Numbered from the stretch's first letter, positions 1 to 8,611 are shown. The stretch: DNA of 64,000 bases from Akkermansiaceae bacterium (GCA_024233085.1 JACKQC010000008.1:124001-188000); one strand, 5' to 3'. Notes: generated from the letters alone by a model not told the origin. Numbers and translations are program-made.

Positions 1-87
1 ATCCCCTTGCCGCAGGATGCGGGTGCGCTCGGGATCGTCTTCGCCTTTCCGGCGGCGGCGGATAATTCGGGTCGGGTCGTCGTTCAT
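1..87 (-). CDS. N-terminus of a gene cut by the window edge, next to FHA genes
   Basis: Twenty-nine codons are visible from an ATG at 87, reading MNDDPTRIIRRRRKG and onward off the left edge. The start overlaps the stop of the preceding FHA gene as ATGA, so the two are probably translationally coupled. The visible part is strongly basic with no recognisable domain. The FHA and vWA-FHA genes upstream suggest a third member of a phosphopeptide-recognition operon, but its function cannot be read from this fragment. Confidence 0.55.
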   Translation of the reverse strand, partial: MNDDPTRIIRRRRKGEDDPERTRILRQGD

Positions 88-401
88 TTTTTTCTTGGGA
101 ATTTGGGATTGGAAATTCGGGCCATCAAGTCCGCGACGGTGGTTTCAAAATCGCCCAGGCGGATGCGTTCGTCCGCGCGGACGTAATCCTGGGTGAGACT
201 GGACCATCGCCCCCCTCGCAGGACGAAGGTTCCGTTGGCGCTCCCGACATCGACGACATAAAAGCGCCCACCGTCGGTCACGGTGATTTCAAGATGGGGG
301 CGGCTGACGCTGTCCTCGCCGGCGGGAATGGCAATGTCACAGGGAACGTGGGAGTTTTTCCTGCCCACGGAATAGATTCCGGCGTGGCAATCGCTTTTCA
401 T
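84..401 (-). CDS. small FHA-domain protein
   Basis: About 105 residues, almost all one forkhead-associated domain, which binds phosphothreonine peptides. The hallmarks are visible: the YSVGRK strand, the SVSRPHLEI motif (Ser and His of the binding loop) and VGSANGTFV. It probably docks on phosphorylated partners in the cytoplasm. I chose the ATG at 401 because the domain begins directly after it. An ATG at 452 would add 17 basic residues and overlap the upstream vWA-FHA gene by 11 bases. A good AGGAGG lies about 23 bases before the 401 start, too far for normal use, so the start is uncertain. It overlaps the next gene by four bases. Confidence 0.75.
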   Translation of the reverse strand: MKSDCHAGIYSVGRKNSHVPCDIAIPAGEDSVSRPHLEITVTDGGRFYVVDVGSANGTFVLRGGRWSSLTQDYVRADERIRLGDFETTVADLMARISNPKFPRKK

Positions 402-441
402 TGGATTCAGGACCGCCGCGGGTTTCCTCCTTTTGCAATGC

Positions 442-1878
442 CTAGCTGACATCGTAGAAGCGCATCTTCACCTCTCCGAGCTCGATCAGATCCCCCTCTT
501 TGAGAGTGGTCTCCTCGACCCGCTGGTCGTTCACGAAAACGCCGTTCCCCGACTTCAGGTCCGTGATGGTCCAAGTGCCGTCCCGGGCTTGCCGGATGAC
601 GCAGTGATTGTTGGAAACGCTGTCGTTGTTGAGCACCAGATCGTTGTCCCGGCCCCGCCCGATGCGGATGTTGGAAATTCGCAGCGGGTAACGGGTGCTT
701 TGCGCGTCGAGCATTTCGACAAAGGCCAAGGGCGGGGTCAGGTGGGCGTCCCCATCCGCGGCGACCACCCTCCCTCCGCGCGGGCGGACCAGGGCGAAAA
801 CCGCCAGCAACAGCACCAGCAGGCCCGCGCCGGCAATGACGTACCACAGAGTTTTCGCTTCTCCGGCGGTATCCTCGTCAGGGGCGGCCGCATCCTCCGT
901 TTTCGTTCCGCCTTCCTTCGAAACTTCCGTTCCCGGCTTTTTCTTTCCGTCGGCCTTTTTCGCCTTCGAATCTGCTCCCTTTTCGGGAAGCAGGATTTCA
1001 AAACCGAGTTTTCGAAAAGTTCCGTTTTCATCGGTGATTTCCAATTCGACGGAATGCTTTCCGGGCGACTTTAGCGCGGCGATGTCGATGACGGCTTCGC
1101 CACCGCCTTCCAGCAAGCCGAAGAAGCGGTCGGGAAACGTCGGATCGAGTTTCCATGTGTCGTATTCGGCCCGGAGATAGAGGCCCCCGGTGTCCTCGGA
1201 CAGCCGTTCGAGAGGTTGCAGGTACTTCGACTGGTCCTGATTATTGGCGTACCCGATCGCGAACACGGGAACTCCCTTTTCTCTGGATTTTTTCACGACA
1301 CCGTCGTGCCCGTAGGCGGTGTCCTCGAAAATGCCGTCGGAAAGGATCATCACCGCCTTCCGGGGCGCCTTTCTTTCGGCGAGTTTTTCGATTGCTTGAA
1401 GCGTTAGTTTGTAGCCCTGGGTGGTTAGCCCCTCCGGCTTGTATTGGTCGAGTAACTGGAGCGCCCGGCCGGAGGCGGTTCCCTCGGGGGCGATCGAAAC
1501 AAGCTCCTCCTGCCCCAGAGCGAACACCCCGTATTCGTAGAGGGCTTCCGGGTGGGCTTGAAGCAACGATCGGACCGCCGCGATTTCCCCTTTGATCTGA
1601 GCGCCGCGCTTCGCCGGATTGCTGACATCGATCAGAAATGCGATCGAAATCTTTCCCTCGGAGTTGTCGCGAAAGGGTTTGAATTCGAGCGGCAGCTCGG
1701 CTTCGCCGGCCCGGGCTTTGATCGATTTGATCGATTCGCCCGGGTCGGGGGTCAACCGGATGGCGACGGTCGGTTTTTCGCCGCGAACAAGGGTCGGCTC
1801 GCCGTCGATTTGGGCGGCTTGCCCGGCAAGGGCGAAAGTGGCGAGAAATCCGGTGAGAATGGAGCAAGCGGTTCGCAT
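442..1878 (-). CDS. exported vWA-FHA membrane protein
   Basis: 478 residues. A signal peptide (about 1-22) precedes a von Willebrand A-like domain (about 70-260). One transmembrane helix (about 344-366, WYVIAGAGLLVLLLAVFALV) follows a Lys/Asp/Glu-rich linker, and a C-terminal FHA domain (about 395-475) carries IGRGRDN, SVSNNHC and SGNGVFVN. The vWA domain would sit outside and the FHA domain in the cytoplasm, so the protein could pass a signal across the membrane. The metal site is altered: the usual DxSxS reads D84-V-S-N-P88, lacking the last serine. ILSDGIFED further on resembles the acidic loop of the fold. It is the first gene of a minus-strand FHA cluster. The ligand is unknown. Confidence 0.85.
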   Translation of the reverse strand: MRTACSILTGFLATFALAGQAAQIDGEPTLVRGEKPTVAIRLTPDPGESIKSIKARAGEAELPLEFKPFRDNSEGKISIAFLIDVSNPAKRGAQIKGEIAAVRSLLQAHPEALYEYGVFALGQEELVSIAPEGTASGRALQLLDQYKPEGLTTQGYKLTLQAIEKLAERKAPRKAVMILSDGIFEDTAYGHDGVVKKSREKGVPVFAIGYANNQDQSKYLQPLERLSEDTGGLYLRAEYDTWKLDPTFPDRFFGLLEGGGEAVIDIAALKSPGKHSVELEITDENGTFRKLGFEILLPEKGADSKAKKADGKKKPGTEVSKEGGTKTEDAAAPDEDTAGEAKTLWYVIAGAGLLVLLLAVFALVRPRGGRVVAADGDAHLTPPLAFVEMLDAQSTRYPLRISNIRIGRGRDNDLVLNNDSVSNNHCVIRQARDGTWTITDLKSGNGVFVNDQRVEETTLKEGDLIELGEVKMRFYDVS

Positions 1879-2120
1879 GGCGGACGCAGATTAGTCTAAT
1901 CGTCAAAAACACGTCAACAAAAAAGAAACGCGTCGAGTTCACGCCGAATTGAGCTAAAATAAGTGACACCGGAGCGTGGCAAACGAGATTCGGCCTCAAG
2001 ATGCGACCGTTCTCGAACGCTCGCCCGCTAATCGGCAAGCCGGTCGAACTCGGCGTCCTGGTCAACGAGATCGAGCGCGGCCTCGGCCGCGCGGCGGCCT
2101 GAGGCCGGAAAACGCGGGCT

Positions 2121-2492
2121 TCACCCGCACACCGCCATTTCGGGCCGCTCGACGAGGGTTTCGACGATGCGGTTGTCGCGGTCCACGAGGACGACTTTGG
2201 GCTCGACGGGCTTTTCGCACAGTTCGAAGCCCATGATGATGACTTTCTCGCCCGCGTTGATGAGATGGGCGGCGGCGCCGTTGATGCCGATGATGCCGGA
2301 GCCGGCCTCGCCCTCCAGAACGTAGGTCTCCAGCCGCGCGCCGGTGGTGGCGCTGGCGACGAGCACCTTTTCGCCGGGCCACAGGCCGACGGCGTCGATC
2401 AGGCGCCGGTCGATGGTGATGCTGCCGACGTAGTCGGGATTCGCCTCCGTGACGGTGGCGAGGTGGATTTTCGATCGCAGCAGGAAACGCAT
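2121..2492 (-). CDS. panD: aspartate 1-decarboxylase precursor
   Basis: 123 residues, the usual PanD length. The enzyme makes beta-alanine from L-aspartate for pantothenate and coenzyme A synthesis. The proenzyme cleaves itself at Gly24-Ser25 in YVGSITID, turning the serine into the pyruvoyl cofactor. This site, the N-terminal MRFLLRSKIH and the later NGAAAH and GEKVIIMGFE segments are all present. It lies downstream of the vWA-FHA gene's promoter region on the same strand as the ATPase that follows. No other pantothenate gene is near. No clear Shine-Dalgarno sequence precedes the ATG. Confidence 0.95.
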   Translation of the reverse strand: MRFLLRSKIHLATVTEANPDYVGSITIDRRLIDAVGLWPGEKVLVASATTGARLETYVLEGEAGSGIIGINGAAAHLINAGEKVIIMGFELCEKPVEPKVVLVDRDNRIVETLVERPEMAVCG

Positions 2493-2559
2493 GGCTCGGG
2501 TGGAAGGAGGGGTAAAGTGGGCGAAAAGCGGCCGGAGTCAACCGTCGCCGGCCGCCGGA

Positions 2560-3942
2560 TCAGGCCGCGAGGGCGACCTCGACTCGAATTTCGCCGTCGA
2601 CGAGATCGACGCGGACTTTCCCCGCGCCGTCCTGGCCGAAGGTCTGAAAAGCCGCCTCCTCCAGATGCGGAGCGAGCGAGGCCCGCAGTCCGCGCGCGCC
2701 CGTTTCGCGCCGCGCGGCGGCGGCGATGATGTGGTCAATGACGGCGTCGGAGACTTCGAGGTCCACGCCCTCGTGCTGGAACTCGTTCCGGTAATGGCGC
2801 AGCAGGGTGTCGTTCAGAATCTCGCGCAGCACCTCCGGCTCCAGCGGCTGGAAGGGAACCAGGCGCGAAAAGCGGCCGAGCAACTCGGGTAGGATGCCGT
2901 AGCCGGCGAAGGCCTTCGTGTTCTCCAGCAGCTCGGACCCGAGCCGCGCGACCAGCGCTCGGTCGTCGGCGGGCCGGGGCCTGGCGTTGAATCCGATGCC
3001 GTAGTCGGCCTGTTGCAGCTCGGCCGTCTCGCTGAGCCCGCTGAAAGCGCCGGCGGCGATGAACATGACGTGGCGCAGCGGCATTTCCTTCCGGGAGCCG
3101 TGTCCGCCGAAGCCGAAATCGGTCGCGAAGGGCGACGAGTTTCCGGACAGGAGCGTGAGCAGGCCGCGCTGGACGCCGAAACCGCTCACGTCCTTGGTCG
3201 TGCCCTCGCCGGCGAAGCGCGCGCTGGACCGGCTCGCGGCGAGCTTGTCGAACTCGTCGAGGCAAATCACCCCGCAGGAGGCCCAGGCGCGGTCCTGATC
3301 GGCGGCCTCGAAGAGCTGGGACAGCAGCATCTGCACATCGTCGCCCACGTAGCCGGTCTCGGAGTAACGGGTGACATCGGCCACGACGGTCGGCACTTTC
3401 AGGATGTCGCGGAACAGCAGCTCGGCCAGGTAGGTCTTGCCGGAGCCGGTCGCGCCGAGAAACAGGTAATTTTCCCGCGTCGGCAGGGTTTCCATCGGGA
3501 TGCCCTCGATGAAATCGCGGCGCAGCCGGGCCATGTGGCGATAGGCGAGCACGGCCCCGGCGCGGCGGGCGAATTCCTGTCCCCGATAGCCGCGGGCGAT
3601 CAGTTGCCGCTCGATTTCCATCGGCGACAAGGGGCGAATCGCGGCGAGGCGTTCCGCCACTCGCGCGCGCTCGCCGGCGGAAAGGCCGTCGATGTCGCCG
3701 GCGGGCGCCGCCACAGGGTCGGTGAAGGGAAATTCCGCCTCGTCGTCCTCGTCCTCGTCCGAATGCGCGGCGTCCGCGTCGAGGAAGGAAACCGGCGCCG
3801 TCGTGTCGTCGAGGCCGATGGCCTCGAAGGCGCGCAGGGCCTCGAGAATGAGCGGATCCTGCGTGAAGTCGTCGAATTCGCCGTCGTCGGTCGAGTCAGT
3901 GGGAGGAGGCGGTTCGGTTTGGGGTTTTGTGGGTTTTTTCAA
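2560..3942 (-). CDS. ClpX-like AAA+ ATPase without zinc-binding domain
   Basis: About 460 residues from a TTG at 3942. The core has Walker A GATGSGKT, the pore-loop-like segment SETGYVGDD, Walker B CLDEFDK and a sensor-2 region TGARGLRASL, all in ClpX order. ClpX unfolds tagged proteins for ClpP. Here the N-terminal zinc finger is absent, replaced by a Pro/Asp/Glu-rich stretch of roughly 120 residues, and no clpP is next to it. It may be a paralogue with its own substrates or a non-proteolytic remodeller. An in-frame TTG at 4041 lies inside a dispersed repeat and its extension looks non-coding, so I prefer 3942. The start remains uncertain. Confidence 0.75.
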   Translation of the reverse strand: MKKPTKPQTEPPPPTDSTDDGEFDDFTQDPLILEALRAFEAIGLDDTTAPVSFLDADAAHSDEDEDDEAEFPFTDPVAAPAGDIDGLSAGERARVAERLAAIRPLSPMEIERQLIARGYRGQEFARRAGAVLAYRHMARLRRDFIEGIPMETLPTRENYLFLGATGSGKTYLAELLFRDILKVPTVVADVTRYSETGYVGDDVQMLLSQLFEAADQDRAWASCGVICLDEFDKLAASRSSARFAGEGTTKDVSGFGVQRGLLTLLSGNSSPFATDFGFGGHGSRKEMPLRHVMFIAAGAFSGLSETAELQQADYGIGFNARPRPADDRALVARLGSELLENTKAFAGYGILPELLGRFSRLVPFQPLEPEVLREILNDTLLRHYRNEFQHEGVDLEVSDAVIDHIIAAAARRETGARGLRASLAPHLEEAAFQTFGQDGAGKVRVDLVDGEIRVEVALAA

Positions 3943-4034
3943 GGCGGAGGAGGGTTCATACGATTTGATACCGCATCTCCTTAGACGTTCGAAAAAACCG
4001 CAAAAGACACGAATTTCCCACGGAAATTGGCCCC

Positions 4035-4075
4035 GACCCAACAGGGTTAGGTCATCGAGTCAACCCTGTCGGGTC
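4035..4075. repeat. 22-bp-period palindromic repeat, locus 1 (2 units)
   Basis: Two 19-bp units, 4035-4053 (core AGG) and 4057-4075 (core CCT), are separated by ATC. Each has arms close to GACCCAAC and GTTGGGTC with one or two mismatches. The opposite core orientation lets the pair also fold together as one long hairpin. It sits between the 3' end of the SGNH hydrolase and the start of the ClpX-like gene. Confidence 0.9.
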
Positions 4076-4124
4076 GGAGCGAAGGCGCGGAGCGCGATTT
4101 CGCGCACCCTTCGGTGTCCGCGGA

Positions 4125-5507
4125 TCACTCCGGCACGCGGGCGATCTCGTACTTTCGCGGTTGGGGTTGGGCGGCCTGGTGAATGCGCGTCTCGTGGTCG
4201 GCGGCGAGTGTTTTCAACTCGTCGAGGCGGGGCTGGAGCGCGGCGTATTCGGCGGCGAATTTCTCGGGATCGGAGGCGTGTTTCCGGCCCAGCCCTTTCA
4301 CCTGGCCCCAGAGATCGCGCAGGGGACGCATGGCTTTGTCGTTGCGTTCGCGGTTGAGGGTGGCGACGTCGAGGGCCTGGCGATACTGGGGCGTTCGGGC
4401 GTTGGCCTGCAGCTCGACTTTGGCCCCGAGGGCGAGGTGGCTGTAACGGCCGACTTCGACGCCGTCGATGGTCACCGCGTAGTTTCCGGGGGCGAGTCCG
4501 GCGACTTTCAGCCGTTCATTGCTCAGTTTGTGGCCGGCGGCGGTGAAGCGGTAGGCGAGGTCGGCGGCGGGTTCGGCCTCCCATTTCTGCGGATCGGTGA
4601 AGGCCTCTGCGGGGACGACCCATGGCAGCGCGGAGGCGGTGTGGGTGAAGGTGACGCGGTCCGCTCCGGGGGAGACTTCGAGGTCGGCGACCTCCTTTCC
4701 GGCGATCCACTTGCCATTGGCCCTCGGGGTGATGCCGATGGCGCTGACGGCTTTGCGGTCGGGGGTGGCCTGCCGGACGAGTTCGAAGGCCATCAGGAAC
4801 TGGCCGGCGGCGCCGGGGTGAATGGCGTCGGGGACGAGGGAGAAATCGGGCTGGGCGATGCGGGTGTCGAAGGTGACATCGTTCATCGGACCCCATTGGT
4901 TGATGAAGGAAAGGCCGCGCGCGCCGGCGGTCTCGCGCAGCCAGCCGGCGTAGTAGGCGAGCAGGGAATTGTAGTGGGGATCGAAGGAGCGCTCGCGAAA
5001 GCGGTAGGTTTCGTCCTTCATCCGGAGGCCGAGCTGGTGATGGTCGAACATGGTGGGCGACATCACGAGGGCCTTCGCGCCGGTCCTGCCGATGCGGTCG
5101 AGGATTTCGGTCATGCCGTCGGCGTAGGTGGCGAAGACTTCGGGGCTGAAGGGCTCGTACTGCCCGTCGTTCATGCCGAGGAGAATGCTGACGTGCTTGG
5201 GCCGATAGGCCGCGACATCGTCGTCGAACCGCGCGAGGGCGTCGGCCGCCTTGTCGCCGCTGACGCCGGCATTGTGAAAGTGGAGCTTGCGGTCCGGATA
5301 GCGGGTGTAGAAGAAATCCTCGATGTACTGGGTGTAGAGACACTGGTGGGTGATCGAGTCGCCGAGAAAAACGAAGGTGTCGCCGTCCTGGAGGTCGATC
5401 TCCGGGGCCGGAGCGGGCGCTTTTTGCTGGGCGATGGCGCCGGCGGCGGCGAAGGCCAGCGCCGCGAGCGGGGACAAGGGGAGGATTCGATGGCGGGTGT
5501 TTTTCAT
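4125..5507 (-). CDS. secreted SGNH/GDSL hydrolase
   Basis: 460 residues with a cleavable signal peptide (about 1-26, ending AAAGAIAQQ). The SGNH blocks are all visible: FLGDSITH (nucleophile Ser), NAGVSGD (block II Gly), GMND (block III Asn) and DAIHPG (block V Asp and His). Such enzymes cleave ester bonds, often acetyl groups on polysaccharides. After the catalytic domain (to about residue 230) comes a beta-rich domain and a Glu/Arg/Lys-rich helical tail. The protein is probably periplasmic or secreted. Carbohydrate-ester substrates are likely but not shown. A 22-bp-period repeat lies just after its 3' end. Confidence 0.85.
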   Translation of the reverse strand: MKNTRHRILPLSPLAALAFAAAGAIAQQKAPAPAPEIDLQDGDTFVFLGDSITHQCLYTQYIEDFFYTRYPDRKLHFHNAGVSGDKAADALARFDDDVAAYRPKHVSILLGMNDGQYEPFSPEVFATYADGMTEILDRIGRTGAKALVMSPTMFDHHQLGLRMKDETYRFRERSFDPHYNSLLAYYAGWLRETAGARGLSFINQWGPMNDVTFDTRIAQPDFSLVPDAIHPGAAGQFLMAFELVRQATPDRKAVSAIGITPRANGKWIAGKEVADLEVSPGADRVTFTHTASALPWVVPAEAFTDPQKWEAEPAADLAYRFTAAGHKLSNERLKVAGLAPGNYAVTIDGVEVGRYSHLALGAKVELQANARTPQYRQALDVATLNRERNDKAMRPLRDLWGQVKGLGRKHASDPEKFAAEYAALQPRLDELKTLAADHETRIHQAAQPQPRKYEIARVPE

Positions 5508-5583
5508 GGTCGGTTTCTTTCTTTCTGGCGTGGGGAAGCGGGAAGGGGAGAGGATGGGATTTTTCCCGGGGCGGCGGCCGCCT

Positions 5584-6384
5584 TCATCCGGCGTTTTGTC
5601 CCTCGAAGAGGAATCCGGTCAGCGGGCTGGTGGCGGAGGCGGCGGCGCGGGATTCGGGCAGGCCGCATTCATAAGCCGAGCGCCCGGCTTCGACGGCGAG
5701 TTTGAAGGCCCGGGCCATGCGGACGGGATCGCCGGCGATGGCGATGGCGGTGTTGACGAGGACGGCGTCGGCGCCCATTTCGAGGGCTTCGGCGGCGTGG
5801 CTGGGGGCTCCGATGCCGGCATCCACGACGACGGGCACGGTGGCCTGGGCGACGATGATTTCGATCTGGCGGCGGGTGTCGAGGCCGCGATTGGAGCCGA
5901 TGGGAGAGCCGAGCGGCATGACGGTGGCGGTGCCGGCTTCCTCCTGCAGGCGCTTGGCGAGCACGGGATCGGCGTTGATGTAGGGCAGGACGGTGAAACC
6001 CTCCGCGGTGAGGACTTTGGCGGCGGCCAGGGTCTCGATCGGGTCGGGGAGCAGGTAGGCCGGGTCGGGGTGGATTTCGAGCTTCACCCATTTCGGCAGG
6101 CCGGCGGTGGCCGCGAGCCGGGCGAGCCGGACGGCTTCCTCGGCGTTCATCGCGCCGCTGGTGTTCGGGAGGACGAGGTATCTCTCCGGATCGATGAAGT
6201 CGAGGATGTTGGCGAAGGGGTCGGCTTCGCTGGAAAGGTTTGCCCGGCGCAGGGCGACGGTGACCAACTCGGTGCCCGACGCGGCCAGCGCGTCGCGCAT
6301 CGTCTCGTTGGAGGAGAATTTTCCGGTGCCGACCAGCAGGCGGGACTGAAAGGTCCGGTCGGCGATCTGTAGGGGCTCGGCCAT
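5584..6384 (-). CDS. thiG: thiazole synthase
   Basis: About 266 residues from the ATG at 6384. ThiG forms the thiazole phosphate of thiamine from deoxyxylulose phosphate, dehydroglycine and ThiS-thiocarboxylate. The TIM-barrel signature segments are clear: LLVGTGKF at the start, LPNTSG, VKLEIHPD with the likely Schiff-base lysine, PLGSPIGSNRG, VVDAGIG, and AVLVNTAIA near the end. No thiS, thiH or thiE lies next to it, so the rest of the pathway must be elsewhere. A longer frame upstream runs through low-complexity sequence and is not used. Confidence 0.95.
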   Translation of the reverse strand: MAEPLQIADRTFQSRLLVGTGKFSSNETMRDALAASGTELVTVALRRANLSSEADPFANILDFIDPERYLVLPNTSGAMNAEEAVRLARLAATAGLPKWVKLEIHPDPAYLLPDPIETLAAAKVLTAEGFTVLPYINADPVLAKRLQEEAGTATVMPLGSPIGSNRGLDTRRQIEIIVAQATVPVVVDAGIGAPSHAAEALEMGADAVLVNTAIAIAGDPVRMARAFKLAVEAGRSAYECGLPESRAAASATSPLTGFLFEGQNAG

Positions 6385-6472
6385 GGGCGGGCACCATACA
6401 TGCGGTTCGCGGGGTGGTGACCCTCTTTTTTTGGCGGAGTCGAGGGGAAATTTTTTCGGCGGGACGGGGCGG

Positions 6473-6588
6473 CGCGGCACGCGAACCCGCTTCGCGGGTT
6501 CGAGCCCCTTACGCCGGGGCTGAGAAAGGCACCTCGATCGGTCGGGCGCCGCGGGTGGAATCTAAAACGGCTGGCGGAGCGGACGGGA
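6473..6588. repeat. 116-bp direct repeat, copy A (contains a duplicate tRNA-Asp 3' end)
   Basis: Matches 6661-6776 over 116 bases with one difference (acgccgggg versus acgcctggg), offset 188 bp. Its right end repeats the last 17 bases of the tRNA-Asp gene, including CCA, but no tRNA body follows. It contains a short hairpin (gaacccgc ttc gcgggttc). The arrangement resembles an attachment-site duplication or a decayed tandem copy of the tRNA downstream flank. Confidence 0.9.
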
Positions 6589-6660
6589 TTAACGGGCATT
6601 CGCCCGTTGTGCGGGTTGGCTCCGGCTTCGCCTCCGCGAGGTTTGCGTGCGCGGACGCGC

Positions 6661-6759
6661 CGCGGCACGCGAACCCGCTTCGCGGGTTCGAGCCCCTTAC
6701 GCCTGGGCTGAGAAAGGCACCTCGATCGGTCGGGCGCCGCGGGTGGAATCTAAAACGGC

Positions 6760-6776
<17 letters not shown>
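6661..6776. repeat. 116-bp direct repeat, copy B (overlaps tRNA-Asp 3' end)
   Basis: Partner of 6473-6588. Its last 17 bases are the true 3' end of tRNA-Asp, so the repeat runs from inside the tRNA T-arm into its downstream flank. The 72 bp between the copies hold no gene. Confidence 0.9.
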
Positions 6777-6836
<60 letters not shown>

Positions 6837-6927
6837 AGACCGCCTCGGCTCGCTCGGGGCCTGAGCCCCGGCTGCGAAGGCCGGGATATTAGGCGCGAGG
6901 CCCCAAACGCGCAACCGAAATTTGTCA

Positions 6928-6989
6928 TTGCGTTCATTCCATTCAGGGCTATTAATTCCGCCCCCGCTTCCGGCGGGCTTTTCTTTTTC
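6928..6989 (+). promoter_or_regulatory. rplS promoter and leader hairpin
   Basis: A -35-like TTGCGT (6928-6933) and -10-like TATTAA (6950-6955) are 16 bases apart. Directly after the expected transcript start is a hairpin (CCCGC/GCGGG, 6963-6977) followed by the T-rich TTTTCTTTTT. This looks like an intrinsic terminator in the rplS leader and might act as an attenuator, though the stem is only 5 bp. The role is inference. Confidence 0.4.
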
Positions 6990-7017
6990 GACCACACCCT
7001 CCCAACCAGTCCTCATC

Positions 7018-7362
7018 ATGAACGTCATCCAGAAAATCGAGCAGGAACAGATGAAGCAGGATGTCCCGGCTTTTCGTCCTGGCGACACCGTGAAGGTGCA
7101 CAACCGGGTGATCGAGGGCGGCAAGGAGCGCATCCAGATTTATCAGGGCATCGTGATCGCGCGTCGCGGCACCGGCGTCAACGCGGCTTTCACCGTTCGC
7201 AAGATTTCGAACGGCGAGGGAGTCGAGCGCACGTTTCAGGTGCATTCGCCGAAGATCGCGAAAATCGAGGTCGATCGCCGGGGCAAGGTCCGCCGCGCGA
7301 AACTTCACTATCTCCGCGGCCGCGTCGGCAAACAGGCCACGCAGGTCAAGGCGGCGGATTGA
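7018..7362 (+). CDS. rplS: 50S ribosomal protein L19
   Basis: 114 residues, the typical length. L19 sits at the interface of the 30S and 50S subunits. Recognisable segments are FRPGDTVKVHNRVIEG near the N-terminus, RIQIYQGIVIARRG, and the C-terminal RRAKLHYLRGRVGK. The ATG at 7018 lacks a Shine-Dalgarno sequence and is preceded by T/C-rich sequence. The usual partners rpsP, rimM and trmD are absent, so this gene stands alone between tRNA-Asp and msrA. Confidence 0.97.
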   Translation: MNVIQKIEQEQMKQDVPAFRPGDTVKVHNRVIEGGKERIQIYQGIVIARRGTGVNAAFTVRKISNGEGVERTFQVHSPKIAKIEVDRRGKVRRAKLHYLRGRVGKQATQVKAAD

Positions 7363-7434
7363 TCCGGCTGAAATTTCCAGGCGCCGGTTGTGGAATGCCG
7401 TGATCGGTGCCGCGCCCGGGGCGGGGCGGATCGA

Positions 7435-8190
7435 TCAGCGAAGCTTCTTCAGCTTTTCCAGCTTCGGCGGAATCATCGCCTGGCAGTAGGGATGGTAAGG
7501 ATTTCGGGCGAAGAAGTCCTGATGATATTCCTCCGCCGGCCAGAACTTCGAGGCCGCCGTCACCTCGGTCACGATGGGTGAACTGAATTCGCCCGAGGTG
7601 TTCAGCTTCCGAATCAGGTTTTCGGCCGCCGCCTTCTGGGCGGGCGTGTGAAAGAAGATCGCGGACCGGTATTGGGGGCCCTTGTCGTTACCCTGCTGGT
7701 TCAGCGTGGTCGGGTCGTGGGTGTGGAAAAAGACTTCGAGGATTTCCTCGAAGGTGATCTTCGATGGATCGAAGGAGAACTCGATCGCCTCGGCGTGGCC
7801 CGTGGTCTTTTCACAGACCTGCTCGTAGGACGGGTCGTCCACGTGCCCGCCGGTGTATCCGGACACCACATCGGTCACTCCCACGAGTTTTTCCATCACG
7901 GCCTCCGTGCACCAGAAGCAGCCGCCGGCCAGGGTGACTTTTTGGAGAGCGGCGGCGGGAGCGGCGGTTTCGTTCGAGGCGGGGGAGTTGTCTTCTTTCT
8001 TGTCCACGGCGGGGGAGGTTGAGGGTTTCTGGGCGGCTTCGGGTTCGGCCGAGGCTTTTTCCTGGCAGGATGAGAAAAGTGCAACCGACGCCGCGAGGCA
8101 AATGCCGGCTCCCACCACGCGGCGGGCCTTATCGGCGGCCCGGCGGGAGAAGGAAATCGGGAAACAGGAGGAGAAGGAGATCGAGTTCAT
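7435..8190 (-). CDS. msrA: lipoprotein peptide-methionine (S)-S-oxide reductase
   Basis: 251 residues. MsrA reduces methionine S-sulfoxide in damaged proteins. The catalytic GCFWCTE motif lies near residue 95, followed by YTGGHVDDPSYEQVC, GHAEAIEF and the HDPTTLNQQGNDKGPQYRS region. The N-terminus is a lipoprotein signal ending in LFSSC, so the enzyme is probably anchored to a membrane facing the periplasm, with a Pro/Ala/Glu-rich linker before the catalytic domain. It is convergent with rplS. Periplasmic methionine repair fits a cell exporting many redox proteins, but that link is inference. Confidence 0.93.
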   Translation of the reverse strand: MNSISFSSCFPISFSRRAADKARRVVGAGICLAASVALFSSCQEKASAEPEAAQKPSTSPAVDKKEDNSPASNETAAPAAALQKVTLAGGCFWCTEAVMEKLVGVTDVVSGYTGGHVDDPSYEQVCEKTTGHAEAIEFSFDPSKITFEEILEVFFHTHDPTTLNQQGNDKGPQYRSAIFFHTPAQKAAAENLIRKLNTSGEFSSPIVTEVTAASKFWPAEEYHQDFFARNPYHPYCQAMIPPKLEKLKKLR

Positions 8191-8321
8191 GAGGATTCGG
8201 ACGGTGAAGCAATAACACTCCTTTCAATCAAGCGGCAAGGCCGTCAACCGGCACGAACGAGCCCGAAAAGGGGAAAAAACGATTTTTTTGCCAAAAAAAA
8301 GCCTGAATCGCGGCAAAAATC

Positions 8322-8351
8322 TTGACGCAACCCATAGTTATCTGATAAAAA
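8322..8351 (+). promoter_or_regulatory. probable sigma-70 promoter of the small DNA-binding-like gene
   Basis: TTGACG at 8322-8327 and ATAAAA/TAAAAA at 8345-8351 are 17-18 bases apart in locally AT-rich sequence, about 30 bases before the ATG at 8379. Confidence 0.5.
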
Positions 8352-8378
8352 TGGCATTCTTATCCGGTTTTAAGGAAA

Positions 8379-8567
8379 ATGGCGCGGCCCAAAAACACTC
8401 TCGACACCATCCAGGTGACGATCTCGACGACGCCCCAGGTCAAGGACCTGTTGGAGCGTCTGACGGAGACCGGGTTTTACGGGAAGAACGCGGCAGACAC
8501 CGCTCACGCGCTTCTGAAAGAGAAGCTGCGGGAGTTGCTGGAGAAGAACGTGATCCCCGGCGGTTGA
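8379..8567 (+). CDS. small ribbon-helix-helix-like protein
   Basis: 62 residues: a short beta-strand-like segment (TIQVTISTTPQVKDLL) followed by two predicted helices. This is the layout of ribbon-helix-helix DNA-binding proteins, which usually work as dimeric repressors or antitoxins. A Shine-Dalgarno-like TAAGGAA ends a few bases before the ATG, and a good promoter lies upstream. The acidic 78-residue gene that follows could be its partner. No toxin fold is recognisable there, so a toxin-antitoxin pair is only a possibility. Confidence 0.6.
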   Translation: MARPKNTLDTIQVTISTTPQVKDLLERLTETGFYGKNAADTAHALLKEKLRELLEKNVIPGG

Positions 8568-8611
8568 TCGTTGACGGAACACAGCAAAAAGACACAAACC
8601 TCACAAACACT

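Noticed and set aside
2001..2102. Possible 33-residue plus-strand reading frame (MRPFSNARPLIGK...)
   Set aside because: It lies in the leader of a minus-strand gene, is short, and has no ribosome-binding sequence or recognisable homologue. Kept as a note only.
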